29,307 bases of DNA from JBJXHC01 sp964538485 (GTDB taxonomy: Bacteria > Bacteroidota > Ignavibacteria > UBA10030 > UBA6906). This document shows positions 1 to 5,778 of the stretch, in pieces. The stretch's first letter is position 1. The number at the start of each line of letters is the position of its first letter. The notes under the pieces were generated by a model. The model did no database searches, was not told the origin of the DNA, and was given only the letters and a program-made list of their open reading frames with translations. The translations under genes were made by a program, and so were the position numbers. Location of the stretch: the NCBI GenBank assembly GCA_964538485.1, contig CAZIHJ010000036.1, forward strand, positions 1 to 29,307. The letters are read 5' to 3'.

Positions 1-264
1 CCATGGTAAAGAAGCACAGCAATGAACTGAATTGAATCGACCAAAAGGATGAAAGAAGAGTTAATCATCTCACTCTCAAAGAAATGGAAGACCAATACCT
101 GTTCCGAACAACCCGGCTCAGAAAATCGTTGATATTTTCAACACACCAGTCACGTTTCTCAACACCACAATCCAATCTTCCCCTGTAAACAGTTAACATT
201 CTGCAATTATTGCCATGGAACGATATTTGTAACTCGTCAAGTGATCACGCAATGGAAAAACAGA

Positions 265-696
265 ATGGATCTCTTCCGCGCAGAAGGACTCTTGCGCCTG
301 ACACTTGTCACGCAAAAGATTGCCCGATTTCTTGCCAGTGAGGCCGATCTCACAGTCAGTGAGTTTCATTGCCTTTTGCAACTGCATCTTGAAAAACCGT
401 GTTGTGTGCGAAGGCTAACCGACATTCTCGGCATAGGAGCGACATCTACTTCAAAACTCCTTAGCTCCCTCGATGGCAAAGGATGGATCACGCGCAGTCT
501 TAATAAGAATGATCACCGGATGGAGGTTGTTCTTGTGACAAAACAAGGAGCAGAGGTGATCCACAGGATTATGGAAGCCGCGGATACTGCTGCGGCGGCC
601 CTGATAGATCAACTTCCCCCCGATCGGCGTGGCCCGTTCACAGAGTGTATCCATACTGTCACAAGCCATATGAGAACTTTCTCTCACCACAACTAG
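265..696 (+). CDS. MarR-family transcriptional regulator
   Basis: Probable winged-helix DNA-binding repressor of the MarR family, acting as a cytoplasmic dimer. Counting from the GTG at 241, the protein is 151 residues, which is normal for the family. A helix-turn-helix lies around residues 55-80 (VRRLTDILGIGATSTSKLL) and is followed by the wing with the typical DHR...VLVTKQG pattern (residues 91-103). The reading frame opens at GTG 241, but ATG 265 is preceded by a purine-rich GGAAAAACAG stretch and loses only eight residues ahead of the first helix, so I prefer 265. The cytochrome gene starts 13 bases after its stop, so the two probably form one transcript and the regulator may control the cytochrome. 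The ligand cannot be inferred. Confidence 0.85.
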   Translation: MDLFRAEGLLRLTLVTQKIARFLASEADLTVSEFHCLLQLHLEKPCCVRRLTDILGIGATSTSKLLSSLDGKGWITRSLNKNDHRMEVVLVTKQGAEVIHRIMEAADTAAAALIDQLPPDRRGPFTECIHTVTSHMRTFSHHN

Positions 697-709
697 AAAG
701 GATCCCCCC

Positions 710-1834
710 ATGGATAAGTCAATTACCAGAAAAGAGTTCTTGAAGAACGGGACAAAGATCGCAGCGGGAGCTGCTGTCGGCGTAGGTGCCATCCAACTCC
801 TCTCCAAGTCGCCAGCCCGTGCCGGCAAACTGCTGACACCATGGCCGTGGCCATATCAGGCGCTTGATGTCGAGGCGGTGCGCATACTTGGTCATGATGC
901 GTATTGGGCTGCCGGCAAGGGATGCTCGTATGCTGCCTTTCATGCAATTGCGGAGAAACTTCGCACAGTACTGCCTGATCCCTGGAGCGATCTACCCTCC
1001 GAGATCATGTTGTATGGTGGTGGCGGTGGGGCTGGATGGGGTGGGCTTTGCGGGGCAATCAATGGACCGGCAGCCCTCATTTCGCTTGTGCTAAGCAGCG
1101 CCCGGTCGGGTGTTCTGAACAACGAGCTCTTCGGATGGTACACACAAACGATGTTCCCAACAGATATTAGCAATCAATATGCTGTCAATCATACGTTCCT
1201 GGACAATCGGTGTGATATCACGCTGCCACAGAATACTTCCGGCTCTATTCTCTGTCACGTATCAGTAACCGAATGGTGCAAGACCGCAGGGTTTACCCAG
1301 GATGCAATACAGCGCAAAGAGCGATGTGCCCGAGTCACCGGTGATGTTGCCGCCTATGCAGCCCAGATTCTCAATGAGGAACTCGCGGGAACATTCATCC
1401 CACGCTATGTACCGCCGGGGACAATCGCCGGGTGCATGAGCTGTCACGGATCGGGCCCCATGAATAAGGTGGCGGCAAAAATGGAATGCACACAGTGCCA
1501 CGGCACTGATCCACACACCTCGCCTGTAGCTGAGGAAATGGCCGGACTTGCAACTTCATTTCAATTGCACCAGAACTACCCGAACCCGTTTAACCCATCA
1601 ACAACAATTCGGTTCTCAGTCCCGCGGCGCGAAACGGTCAACCTCTCGGTGTATGATGTCCACGGCCGATTGATCAAGAACCTCATCTCTAATGGCAACC
1701 ATGATCAAGGTATATATAGAATCGTCTGGGACGGAACAAACAATGCCGGACAACGTGTTGCCAGCGGCATCTACTTCTCACGAATGAACGCCGGGACGTT
1801 CGTTGCAACCACAAAGATGAGCATGCTGAAGTAA
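710..1834 (+). CDS. Split-Soret-type cytochrome c (C_GCAxxG_C_C-like) with T9SS sorting domain
   Basis: Exported, probably diheme, redox protein of 374 residues. The N-terminus has a Tat-like leader (TRKEFLKNG, with RK where RR is usual) and a hydrophobic stretch ending near ARA (residues 36-38). The body (about 50-235) resembles split-Soret cytochrome c and the C_GCAxxG_C_C redox family: C72 in GKGCSYAAF, the YGGGGGAGWGGLCGAINGPA block with C114, then C182 and C190. Two heme-binding CXXCH motifs follow (CMSCH 242-246, CTQCH 260-264). Residues about 284-374 form a type A T9SS sorting domain starting LHQNYPNPFNPSTTIRF. The start has AAAGGA eight bases upstream. Family assignment comes from motif memory, not a search. 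The sorting tail is an extension I would not expect on this family, whose known members are periplasmic. It implies export to the cell surface or medium. The electron partner is unknown. Confidence 0.8.
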   Translation: MDKSITRKEFLKNGTKIAAGAAVGVGAIQLLSKSPARAGKLLTPWPWPYQALDVEAVRILGHDAYWAAGKGCSYAAFHAIAEKLRTVLPDPWSDLPSEIMLYGGGGGAGWGGLCGAINGPAALISLVLSSARSGVLNNELFGWYTQTMFPTDISNQYAVNHTFLDNRCDITLPQNTSGSILCHVSVTEWCKTAGFTQDAIQRKERCARVTGDVAAYAAQILNEELAGTFIPRYVPPGTIAGCMSCHGSGPMNKVAAKMECTQCHGTDPHTSPVAEEMAGLATSFQLHQNYPNPFNPSTTIRFSVPRRETVNLSVYDVHGRLIKNLISNGNHDQGIYRIVWDGTNNAGQRVASGIYFSRMNAGTFVATTKMSMLK

Positions 1835-1855
1835 GGGTTCACGCACCTTCATCAG

Positions 1856-1887
1856 AAGGGCGCCTTTGCCGGCGCCCTTTCTTTTTT
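1856..1887 (+). terminator. Rho-independent terminator after the cytochrome gene
   Basis: A 9-bp perfect stem AAGGGCGCC (1856-1864) and GGCGCCCTT (1871-1879) with a six-base loop is followed by CTTTTTT. It lies 22 bases past the stop of the cytochrome gene. Its T-tract overlaps the stop codon of the converging GIY-YIG gene. Confidence 0.9.
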
Positions 1888-2088
1888 AGCAGCCTGCTTC
1901 AGGAAAGATTATCGTGTTCAGGTACTCCCGACCGACCCCACTCTTCAACCATTTCTCACGTTGCATCGCTTCCGCCCGNNNNNNNNNNNNNNNNNNNNNN
2001 NNNNNNNNNNNNNNNNNNNNNNNNNNNNNNNNNNNNNNNNNNNNNNNNNNNNNNNNNNNNNNNNNNNNNNNNNNNNNNACTGTCCCAC
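1886..2088 (-). CDS. GIY-YIG nuclease domain protein, copy A (interrupted by assembly gap)
   Basis: Only the C-terminal coding part (1886-1978) is readable, ending VGREYLNTIIFPEAGC and TAA at 1886-1888. The rest falls in the run of N. The 55 bases 1924-1978 are identical to 2192-2246 in the neighbouring GIY-YIG gene. The 55 bases after the gap (2079-2133) are identical to 2405-2459. If the gap is filled with the matching 158 bases (2247-2404), the frame from GTG at 2088 to this stop is 261 bases, exactly 87 codons. It would therefore encode an intact 86-residue protein, a normal length for the small GIY-YIG (UPF0213-like) family. The fill is inference. The role is unknown: single-domain GIY-YIG proteins are predicted DNA nucleases. 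Confidence 0.6.
1979..2078. other. Assembly gap (100 N)
   Basis: A run of exactly 100 N, a conventional placeholder rather than a measured size. The flanks are each 55-base exact matches to the downstream GIY-YIG/tRNA-Ser unit, so the true missing sequence is probably about 158 bases, equal to 2247-2404. Confidence 0.98.
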
Positions 2089-2093
2089 GGGGG

Positions 2094-2165
2094 CGGAGAG
2101 CGTAGGATTCGAACCTACAAGTCCTTGCGGACGTCCGCCTTCGGCGGATGCAATAGCCGTTCTGC
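2094..2165 (-). pseudogene. tRNA-Ser-like element T1 with palindrome in place of the anticodon arm
   Basis: Read on the minus strand, this stretch matches the neighbouring tRNA-Ser from the D arm to the discriminator base. The 17-base anticodon stem-loop (2460-2476 in the true gene) is replaced by the 15-base palindrome TCCGCCTTCGGCGGA (2134-2148). The variable arm (GTCC/GGAC), T arm and 3' acceptor strand are intact and identical. The 5' acceptor strand is missing: at 2165 the sequence switches into the 3' end of the GIY-YIG copy B gene. It cannot decode a codon and is best called a remnant or tRNA-like element. Whether it is transcribed or processed is unknown. Confidence 0.7.
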
Positions 2166-2414
2166 TTCAGGAGAGAGTACGGTATTCAAGAACTCCCGAC
2201 CGACCCCACTCTTCAACCATTTCTCACGTTGCATCGCTTCCGCCCGTGTTGCAAATTTTTCGGAGTATGCAACTTTCCAGGGGCGATACCGACGTGTTGA
2301 TTGGACTAGACCGGCATTGTGACGGTTCAATCTTTGAGCAAGATCGCTTGTCTGACCCACATAACGACGCGCACCTTGCTCGGTTTGAAGCACATATACG
2401 ATGAACTGTCCCAC
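2115..2414 (-). CDS. GIY-YIG nuclease domain protein, copy B
   Basis: Small single-domain GIY-YIG protein, 99 residues from the GTG at 2414. Visible family features are the IVYVL strand (GIY position), RYVGQTSDL (YIG position), RLNRHNAG, and the glutamate in EAMQREKWLKSG that would be the metal-binding catalytic residue. The start lies six bases beyond the 3' end of tRNA-Ser and lacks a Shine-Dalgarno. The frame is also open back through the whole tRNA to an ATG at 2504, but that part only translates tRNA. The last 14 or so residues (RLLHPPKADVRKDL) and the stop are encoded by the tRNA-like element T1, whereas copy A ends FPEAGC. The gene has therefore lost its own 3' end and borrows one. It is probably co-transcribed with the tRNA. 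Related proteins include homing-type and repair nucleases, and its actual role is unknown. Confidence 0.8.
   Translation of the reverse strand: MGQFIVYVLQTEQGARRYVGQTSDLAQRLNRHNAGLVQSTRRYRPWKVAYSEKFATRAEAMQREKWLKSGVGREFLNTVLSPEAERLLHPPKADVRKDL
2134..2148. repeat. Palindrome TCCGCCTTCGGCGGA, copy 1
   Basis: A perfect 6-bp stem with a three-base loop. It sits precisely where the anticodon arm of tRNA-Ser would be and is shared with 2545-2559 inside a 34-base identical block (2132-2165 and 2543-2576). Confidence 0.9.
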
Positions 2415-2419
2415 GGGGG

Positions 2420-2502
2420 CGGAGAGCGTAGGATTCGAACCTACAAGTCCTTGCGGACGCCAGTTTTCAAGACTGGTGCAATAGCCGTTCTGCCAGCTCT
2501 CC
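2420..2502 (-). tRNA. tRNA-Ser (anticodon TGA)
   Basis: Complete cloverleaf on the minus strand, 83 bases. The acceptor GGAGAGC pairs with GCTCTCC. The D arm is GCAG...TTGC with GG in the loop. The anticodon stem CCAGT/ACTGG holds the loop CTTGAAA, giving anticodon TGA. A long class II variable arm (GTCC GCAA GGAC) marks a serine tRNA, and the T arm is GTAGG TTCGAAT CCTAC. The discriminator is G and the CCA end is not encoded. A GIY-YIG gene begins six bases downstream, and a second tRNA-like element lies 21 bases upstream. Confidence 0.93.
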
Positions 2503-2523
2503 ATGATGAAATCGATAAGGAAT

Positions 2524-2585
2524 ACCTACAAGCCCTTACGGGCGTCCGCCTTCGGCGGATGCAATAGCCGTTCTGCCAACTCTCC
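2524..2585 (-). pseudogene. tRNA-Ser-like element T3, 3'-truncated, with the same palindrome
   Basis: On the minus strand it starts like tRNA-Ser (GGAGAGTTGGCAGAACGGCTA) and carries the D arm. It has TCCGCCTTCGGCGGA (2545-2559) in place of the anticodon arm. The variable arm is GCCC GTAA GGGC rather than GTCC GCAA GGAC, so both sides of that stem changed together and pairing is kept. It then ends in CTTGTAGGT with no T-loop or 3' acceptor strand. It is complementary in its truncation to T1, which lacks the 5' strand. Not a working tRNA by any normal criterion. Confidence 0.65.
2545..2559. repeat. Palindrome TCCGCCTTCGGCGGA, copy 2
   Basis: Second exact copy of the 15-base palindrome, again flanked by the D-arm sequence of tRNA-Ser on one side and by a variable-arm hairpin on the other. 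I did not notice a further copy in the window. Confidence 0.9.
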
Positions 2586-3053
2586 AAAAATTCCATGTCA
2601 AAGATACAAAAGTCGCGTGGTGAAGGCAACACTCCACCACCGATGAATCTCCAAATTTTCCGGTGCAGGCATCACTGAGCGACCCAATACGAAAGGCTCC
2701 TCAACGCCGTGCGACAATCGCATTTCTAATCCTGGAATATCCTCCTGACTTGATTCCGGATGTAACTCATCTCCCAACTTCGCATGTACTACCTATCACA
2801 AAAAGAAAATCCCGAGCTCGCAACAGTCTTTTCCAATCGGCAAACACACAGTCCGACAGCGGGATACTTCTGTAAAATGTAGAACTGCCCATTTGTGACC
2901 CAACTGTGAAACGCCCCAAGACCCGTTTCCACGGGGATAACCGTCCAAATCAGACCACATTTCACTTTTTCTCATTCGTCTTGTCGTGGCACGCGCCGTG
3001 AACTTTCCATTCCTGTAATCCAGGAAGATTTACACGGGAGTGGAGGAACGATC
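2586..3053. other. Intergenic region, no gene recognised
   Basis: About 470 bases between the tRNA array and the alginate-lyase-like gene. Short open frames here have no recognisable protein character. One small hairpin is visible, CCCGT TTCC ACGGG at 2922-2935. The downstream end carries the ribosome binding site of the next gene (GTGGAGGAACGATC). The promoter for that gene must lie here, but I see no convincing -35/-10 pair. Confidence 0.6.
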
Positions 3054-4682
3054 ATGAGAACCATTTTTCTGACAGTAGTACTCTTGTTGGCAACAACGGT
3101 TATGGCGCAACACCCGCGAGCGTTGGTCACACAAGCTGACATTGATTTCATCCGAGCGAAGATCTCCGCCGGCGAACAGCCGTGGACTTCACAATATGCT
3201 ACACTTATCACACGTGCAAACGCAGCGAAAACTGCAGCCATGGAATATGTTACCAGCGGTGGCGAAACGCCCACGAGTCCATGGACAAACAACGATTTCT
3301 ATACATCGGGAGACGGCGGTGGAGATTATACAGTTGCCGGAAAAATGGGAAACGCCGTTATGGATCTTGCTTTTGCGTATCAGCTCACTCCCAACAACGA
3401 TCCGAGTTACTCTGACAAATGCATCAAGATTTTGAAAGCCTGGATGGTCACGCCTGCAACAAGAATGAGGCCCAGGTACACAAATACAGGTGTAGCAATC
3501 GAAGTTGTGACCACAGTCCCGTCTCTGATGCTCGCAGCCGACCTGGTATATGCAGCGCCTCAGATGGACGCGACAACGCTAAATGGAATTCGATCATGGT
3601 CTGATTCCATGGGAGCCGCATCACTTTCCGAGGCCTTAAAGACTGCAGCAAGCTCCATCAACGGGAACATGAGGCATTACAACAATTTCCGAATGTGGAT
3701 ATCGAACGTTGCGGCAATCGCCTCTGTTATTACCGACGGCTCCAGCATGAGAACTGCCGCCCTGGGACAATACAAGATGAATATTGACAGCTTTTTTGTC
3801 GGGGCTGACAGCGTCTATCCAAAACATGCGATGACCTCTTCGGGCTCAAGTGAGAATAACCCCCGGTATCGTTACGTCAACTCCGTAAAAACATACTACG
3901 TACCCGGAATGCTACCAAGTGAAATCTGGCGTGACCAGGGATTGTTCTACTCGCACTATGCATTGAAAGCCATGATCACCAGTGCATGGATTCTCGGTCC
4001 GGAAGCGTACGGCTATGTCGGTCCACGTGGACAGAGCCTTCGGAAGTCATTCCAATGGTACAGAAGATACATGCTGGATAAGTCAGACATCTGGCGATCC
4101 GGAAAGAACGCGAATGGAACCAACAACGTCATCGGTGGCGTCTTGCAAAAATACAGACAATGCGATGAGGTGACAAGCTTCGACTGTGTTGACCCTGCAA
4201 AACGCGTGGCGGGCCGCGAAGCAGATGTGTACGTAATTGCACATAAGATTTGGCCCAATGACGGGTTTGAAACTGTGGTGAATGGTTATTGGAAATCAGC
4301 GTACCATGCTCCAAGTCCATATTATACATGGGAAGATATACGGCTGATAGGACCAACTACGTTGGCGTTCAGTGGTCCGGGTCAGACTGTTGCCGCAGCC
4401 GAAGAAGAGGAACTACCTCTTGAGATCAGGCTCCATCAGAACTATCCGAACCCGTTCAATCCATCAACAACGATTCGTTATGATCTGCCCTCGGCTGCGC
4501 GGGTCCGTCTGGTCGTGTTCAATGCCATAGGTCAGGAAGTTGCGATCCTGGTTGATGAAGAGAAGCCGGTGGGAAAACATGAACTGCAATTCAATGCAAT
4601 AGGACTTGCGAGCGGCATGTACTTCTACCGAATTACGGTGGGCGCGTTTAGCAGCGTACAGAAAATGGCGTTTGCAAAGTAG
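3054..4682 (+). CDS. Secreted alginate-lyase-like protein with T9SS sorting domain
   Basis: Probable polysaccharide-degrading enzyme of 542 residues. A Sec signal peptide covers residues 1-18 (MRTIFLTVVLLLATTVMA). The region from about 20 to 430 resembles the alginate lyase (alpha/alpha toroid) family: an HPRALVTQADIDFIRAKI opening, the helix around KCIKILKAWM, and the NMRHYNNFRMWISN block near residue 205 that corresponds in position to the active-site asparagine-histidine block of PL5-like enzymes. Here phenylalanine follows the NN, so the classical histidine is not obvious and substrate or activity is uncertain. Residues 459-542 are a type A T9SS sorting domain (LHQNYPNPFNPSTTIRY). A strong GGAGG sits ten bases before the ATG. 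The enzyme would be released to, or held on, the cell surface to attack uronate-rich polymers. The family call is motif-based. Confidence 0.75.
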   Translation: MRTIFLTVVLLLATTVMAQHPRALVTQADIDFIRAKISAGEQPWTSQYATLITRANAAKTAAMEYVTSGGETPTSPWTNNDFYTSGDGGGDYTVAGKMGNAVMDLAFAYQLTPNNDPSYSDKCIKILKAWMVTPATRMRPRYTNTGVAIEVVTTVPSLMLAADLVYAAPQMDATTLNGIRSWSDSMGAASLSEALKTAASSINGNMRHYNNFRMWISNVAAIASVITDGSSMRTAALGQYKMNIDSFFVGADSVYPKHAMTSSGSSENNPRYRYVNSVKTYYVPGMLPSEIWRDQGLFYSHYALKAMITSAWILGPEAYGYVGPRGQSLRKSFQWYRRYMLDKSDIWRSGKNANGTNNVIGGVLQKYRQCDEVTSFDCVDPAKRVAGREADVYVIAHKIWPNDGFETVVNGYWKSAYHAPSPYYTWEDIRLIGPTTLAFSGPGQTVAAAEEEELPLEIRLHQNYPNPFNPSTTIRYDLPSAARVRLVVFNAIGQEVAILVDEEKPVGKHELQFNAIGLASGMYFYRITVGAFSSVQKMAFAK

Positions 4683-4701
4683 GCGGACTATTGTTGTCCC
4701 T

Positions 4702-4736
4702 GAGTGTGTGGACGCAAGGGCATTGTCCACACACTC
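4702..4736. terminator. Long hairpin between convergent genes, possible terminator
   Basis: A perfect 12-bp inverted repeat, GAGTGTGTGGAC (4702-4713) and GTCCACACACTC (4725-4736), with an 11-base loop. It lies 20 bases past the alginate-lyase-like gene and 50 bases before the end of the converging polysaccharide operon. No T-tract follows on either strand, so it may stabilise mRNA 3' ends or act with Rho rather than be an intrinsic terminator. Confidence 0.55.
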
Positions 4737-4785
4737 TCGGTGGATTCCACGGAGGAAAAAGCGAAGTAGTCGGCCGACCGCCGAG

Positions 4786-5778
4786 TCATCTCTTCAAAAG
4801 TCTCCAGAACCCGCGTACACCACCAACAGCGCAAGCAAGATGGTCGGCAAAGAGAATTCCCAATGCCGGGACAGATTGTCTGAACCCCCGATGCCGGACG
4901 AAATAAAATAAGAATGGCGCATTCAGTAGTCCGTAAAGAACCAGAAAGGCGATGAATGGAAGATGCATCCGGCTCCACACAATGGCGCCAAGTCCGGATA
5001 CGGCAACTGCACAGCTCACCGGTACAGAAAATACAAACGCACGGTACACATTGACAAACCCTGACAGGATGGATTGCTTCAGGTGGCCCACTTTCCCGGC
5101 GACACGCACAAATCCATCACTGCGCATGATGTCGTTTCTTAAGAGGCTTATGAGCGTATGTTTCTTGAGATGTTCAACCTCGCACGCCGGGTTCAAGACA
5201 ATCTTGAGATTGTGCGTCGCCATTCTCTTCCCGAGTTCAAGGTCTTCTCCGCCATGGGTCATCATCATTGTGCGGTCGAATCCCCCGGCCTTGAGAAACG
5301 CGTCCTTTCGGATCGCGGACACAGCACCAAAGATCCAATCGATATGGCCGGCACATTTGAGGTAGGAGTATCTGATCCAGAGGTTCTTGTACTGACTGGC
5401 TGCGTTCTGGTGACGGTGACGAACAGAATAGAGCCCAACAACAGCATCAACAGATGGGTCGGAGAGAGTTGTGAGCATGACCTCAAGTGTGTCCGCTGAT
5501 GCAACAGTATCACTGTCAAAAAACACCAGGATGTCTCCAGTGGCCCGCGATGCACCCAGGTTCCGGCAGTAATTCGCCTGCCTTCCTCCTCCGGACATGA
5601 TCAGGGTAGCATTCCATTGCCGAACTATATCAGCTGTATTGTCTGTTGAGCCATCATCGACAACAAGAACCTCCGATGGCAGGAGTGATTGCTCCCGCAA
5701 ACTCATGAGGCACTCGGACAACTCCACTACCCGGTTGTATGTCGGAATAATGACCGAAATCCTCGCAAGCGCTGTCAT
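4786..5778 (-). CDS. Family 2 glycosyltransferase with C-terminal membrane segments
   Basis: Predicted inverting GT-A glycosyltransferase that transfers a sugar from a nucleotide donor onto a lipid-linked surface glycan at the inner face of the membrane. In the 330 residues the nucleotide-binding VVDDGST is at 39-45, the metal-binding DSD at 88-90 and the acceptor-side GGED at 176-179. Two hydrophobic segments follow, about 243-268 and 273-294. It is the last gene of the nine-gene operon, and its ATG overlaps the TGA of the GT2-flippase fusion gene by four bases, so translation is probably coupled. The donor and acceptor sugars cannot be told from the sequence. Confidence 0.9.
   Translation of the reverse strand: MTALARISVIIPTYNRVVELSECLMSLREQSLLPSEVLVVDDGSTDNTADIVRQWNATLIMSGGGRQANYCRNLGASRATGDILVFFDSDTVASADTLEVMLTTLSDPSVDAVVGLYSVRHRHQNAASQYKNLWIRYSYLKCAGHIDWIFGAVSAIRKDAFLKAGGFDRTMMMTHGGEDLELGKRMATHNLKIVLNPACEVEHLKKHTLISLLRNDIMRSDGFVRVAGKVGHLKQSILSGFVNVYRAFVFSVPVSCAVAVSGLGAIVWSRMHLPFIAFLVLYGLLNAPFLFYFVRHRGFRQSVPALGILFADHLACAVGGVRGFWRLLKR

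Larger units (their letters stand above)
1924..2459. repeat. Tandem 268-bp direct repeat (tRNA-Ser 3' half plus GIY-YIG gene)
   Basis: Copy B is 2192-2459 and is fully sequenced. Copy A is represented by its two ends, 1924-1978 and 2079-2133, on either side of the N gap. Both visible ends match copy B without a mismatch, and both matches stop exactly where the sequences diverge (T1923 versus A2191, T2134 versus C2460). The unit covers most of the GIY-YIG gene plus the variable arm, T arm and 3' acceptor strand of tRNA-Ser. Copies are direct, same strand, with 58 bases of non-identical sequence between them. Confidence 0.75.

Noticed and set aside
1..264. A gene or clear promoter ahead of the MarR regulator
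   Set aside because: No frame with protein character is present. GATATTTG near 223 resembles a Bacteroidota -7 element but has no matching upstream partner.
2134..2148. Reading the palindrome arm of T1 or T3 as an anticodon loop CCGAAGG (GAA, phenylalanine)
   Set aside because: It lacks U at position 33, the outer stem pair is mismatched, and the body is a class II serine tRNA. Both elements are also truncated.
1914..2404. Open frames on the plus strand running through the N gap
   Set aside because: They consist of unknown residues and the antisense of the GIY-YIG and tRNA sequence.
2415..2504. N-terminal extension of GIY-YIG copy B to the ATG at 2504
   Set aside because: That part is the tRNA-Ser gene read in frame. 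The domain starts at the GTG at 2414.
2441..2632. 63-codon minus-strand frame over the tRNA array
   Set aside because: It translates tRNA-Ser and the tRNA-like element and has no protein features.
2663..2875. 70-codon plus-strand frame before the alginate-lyase-like gene
   Set aside because: No ribosome site and no recognisable protein composition.
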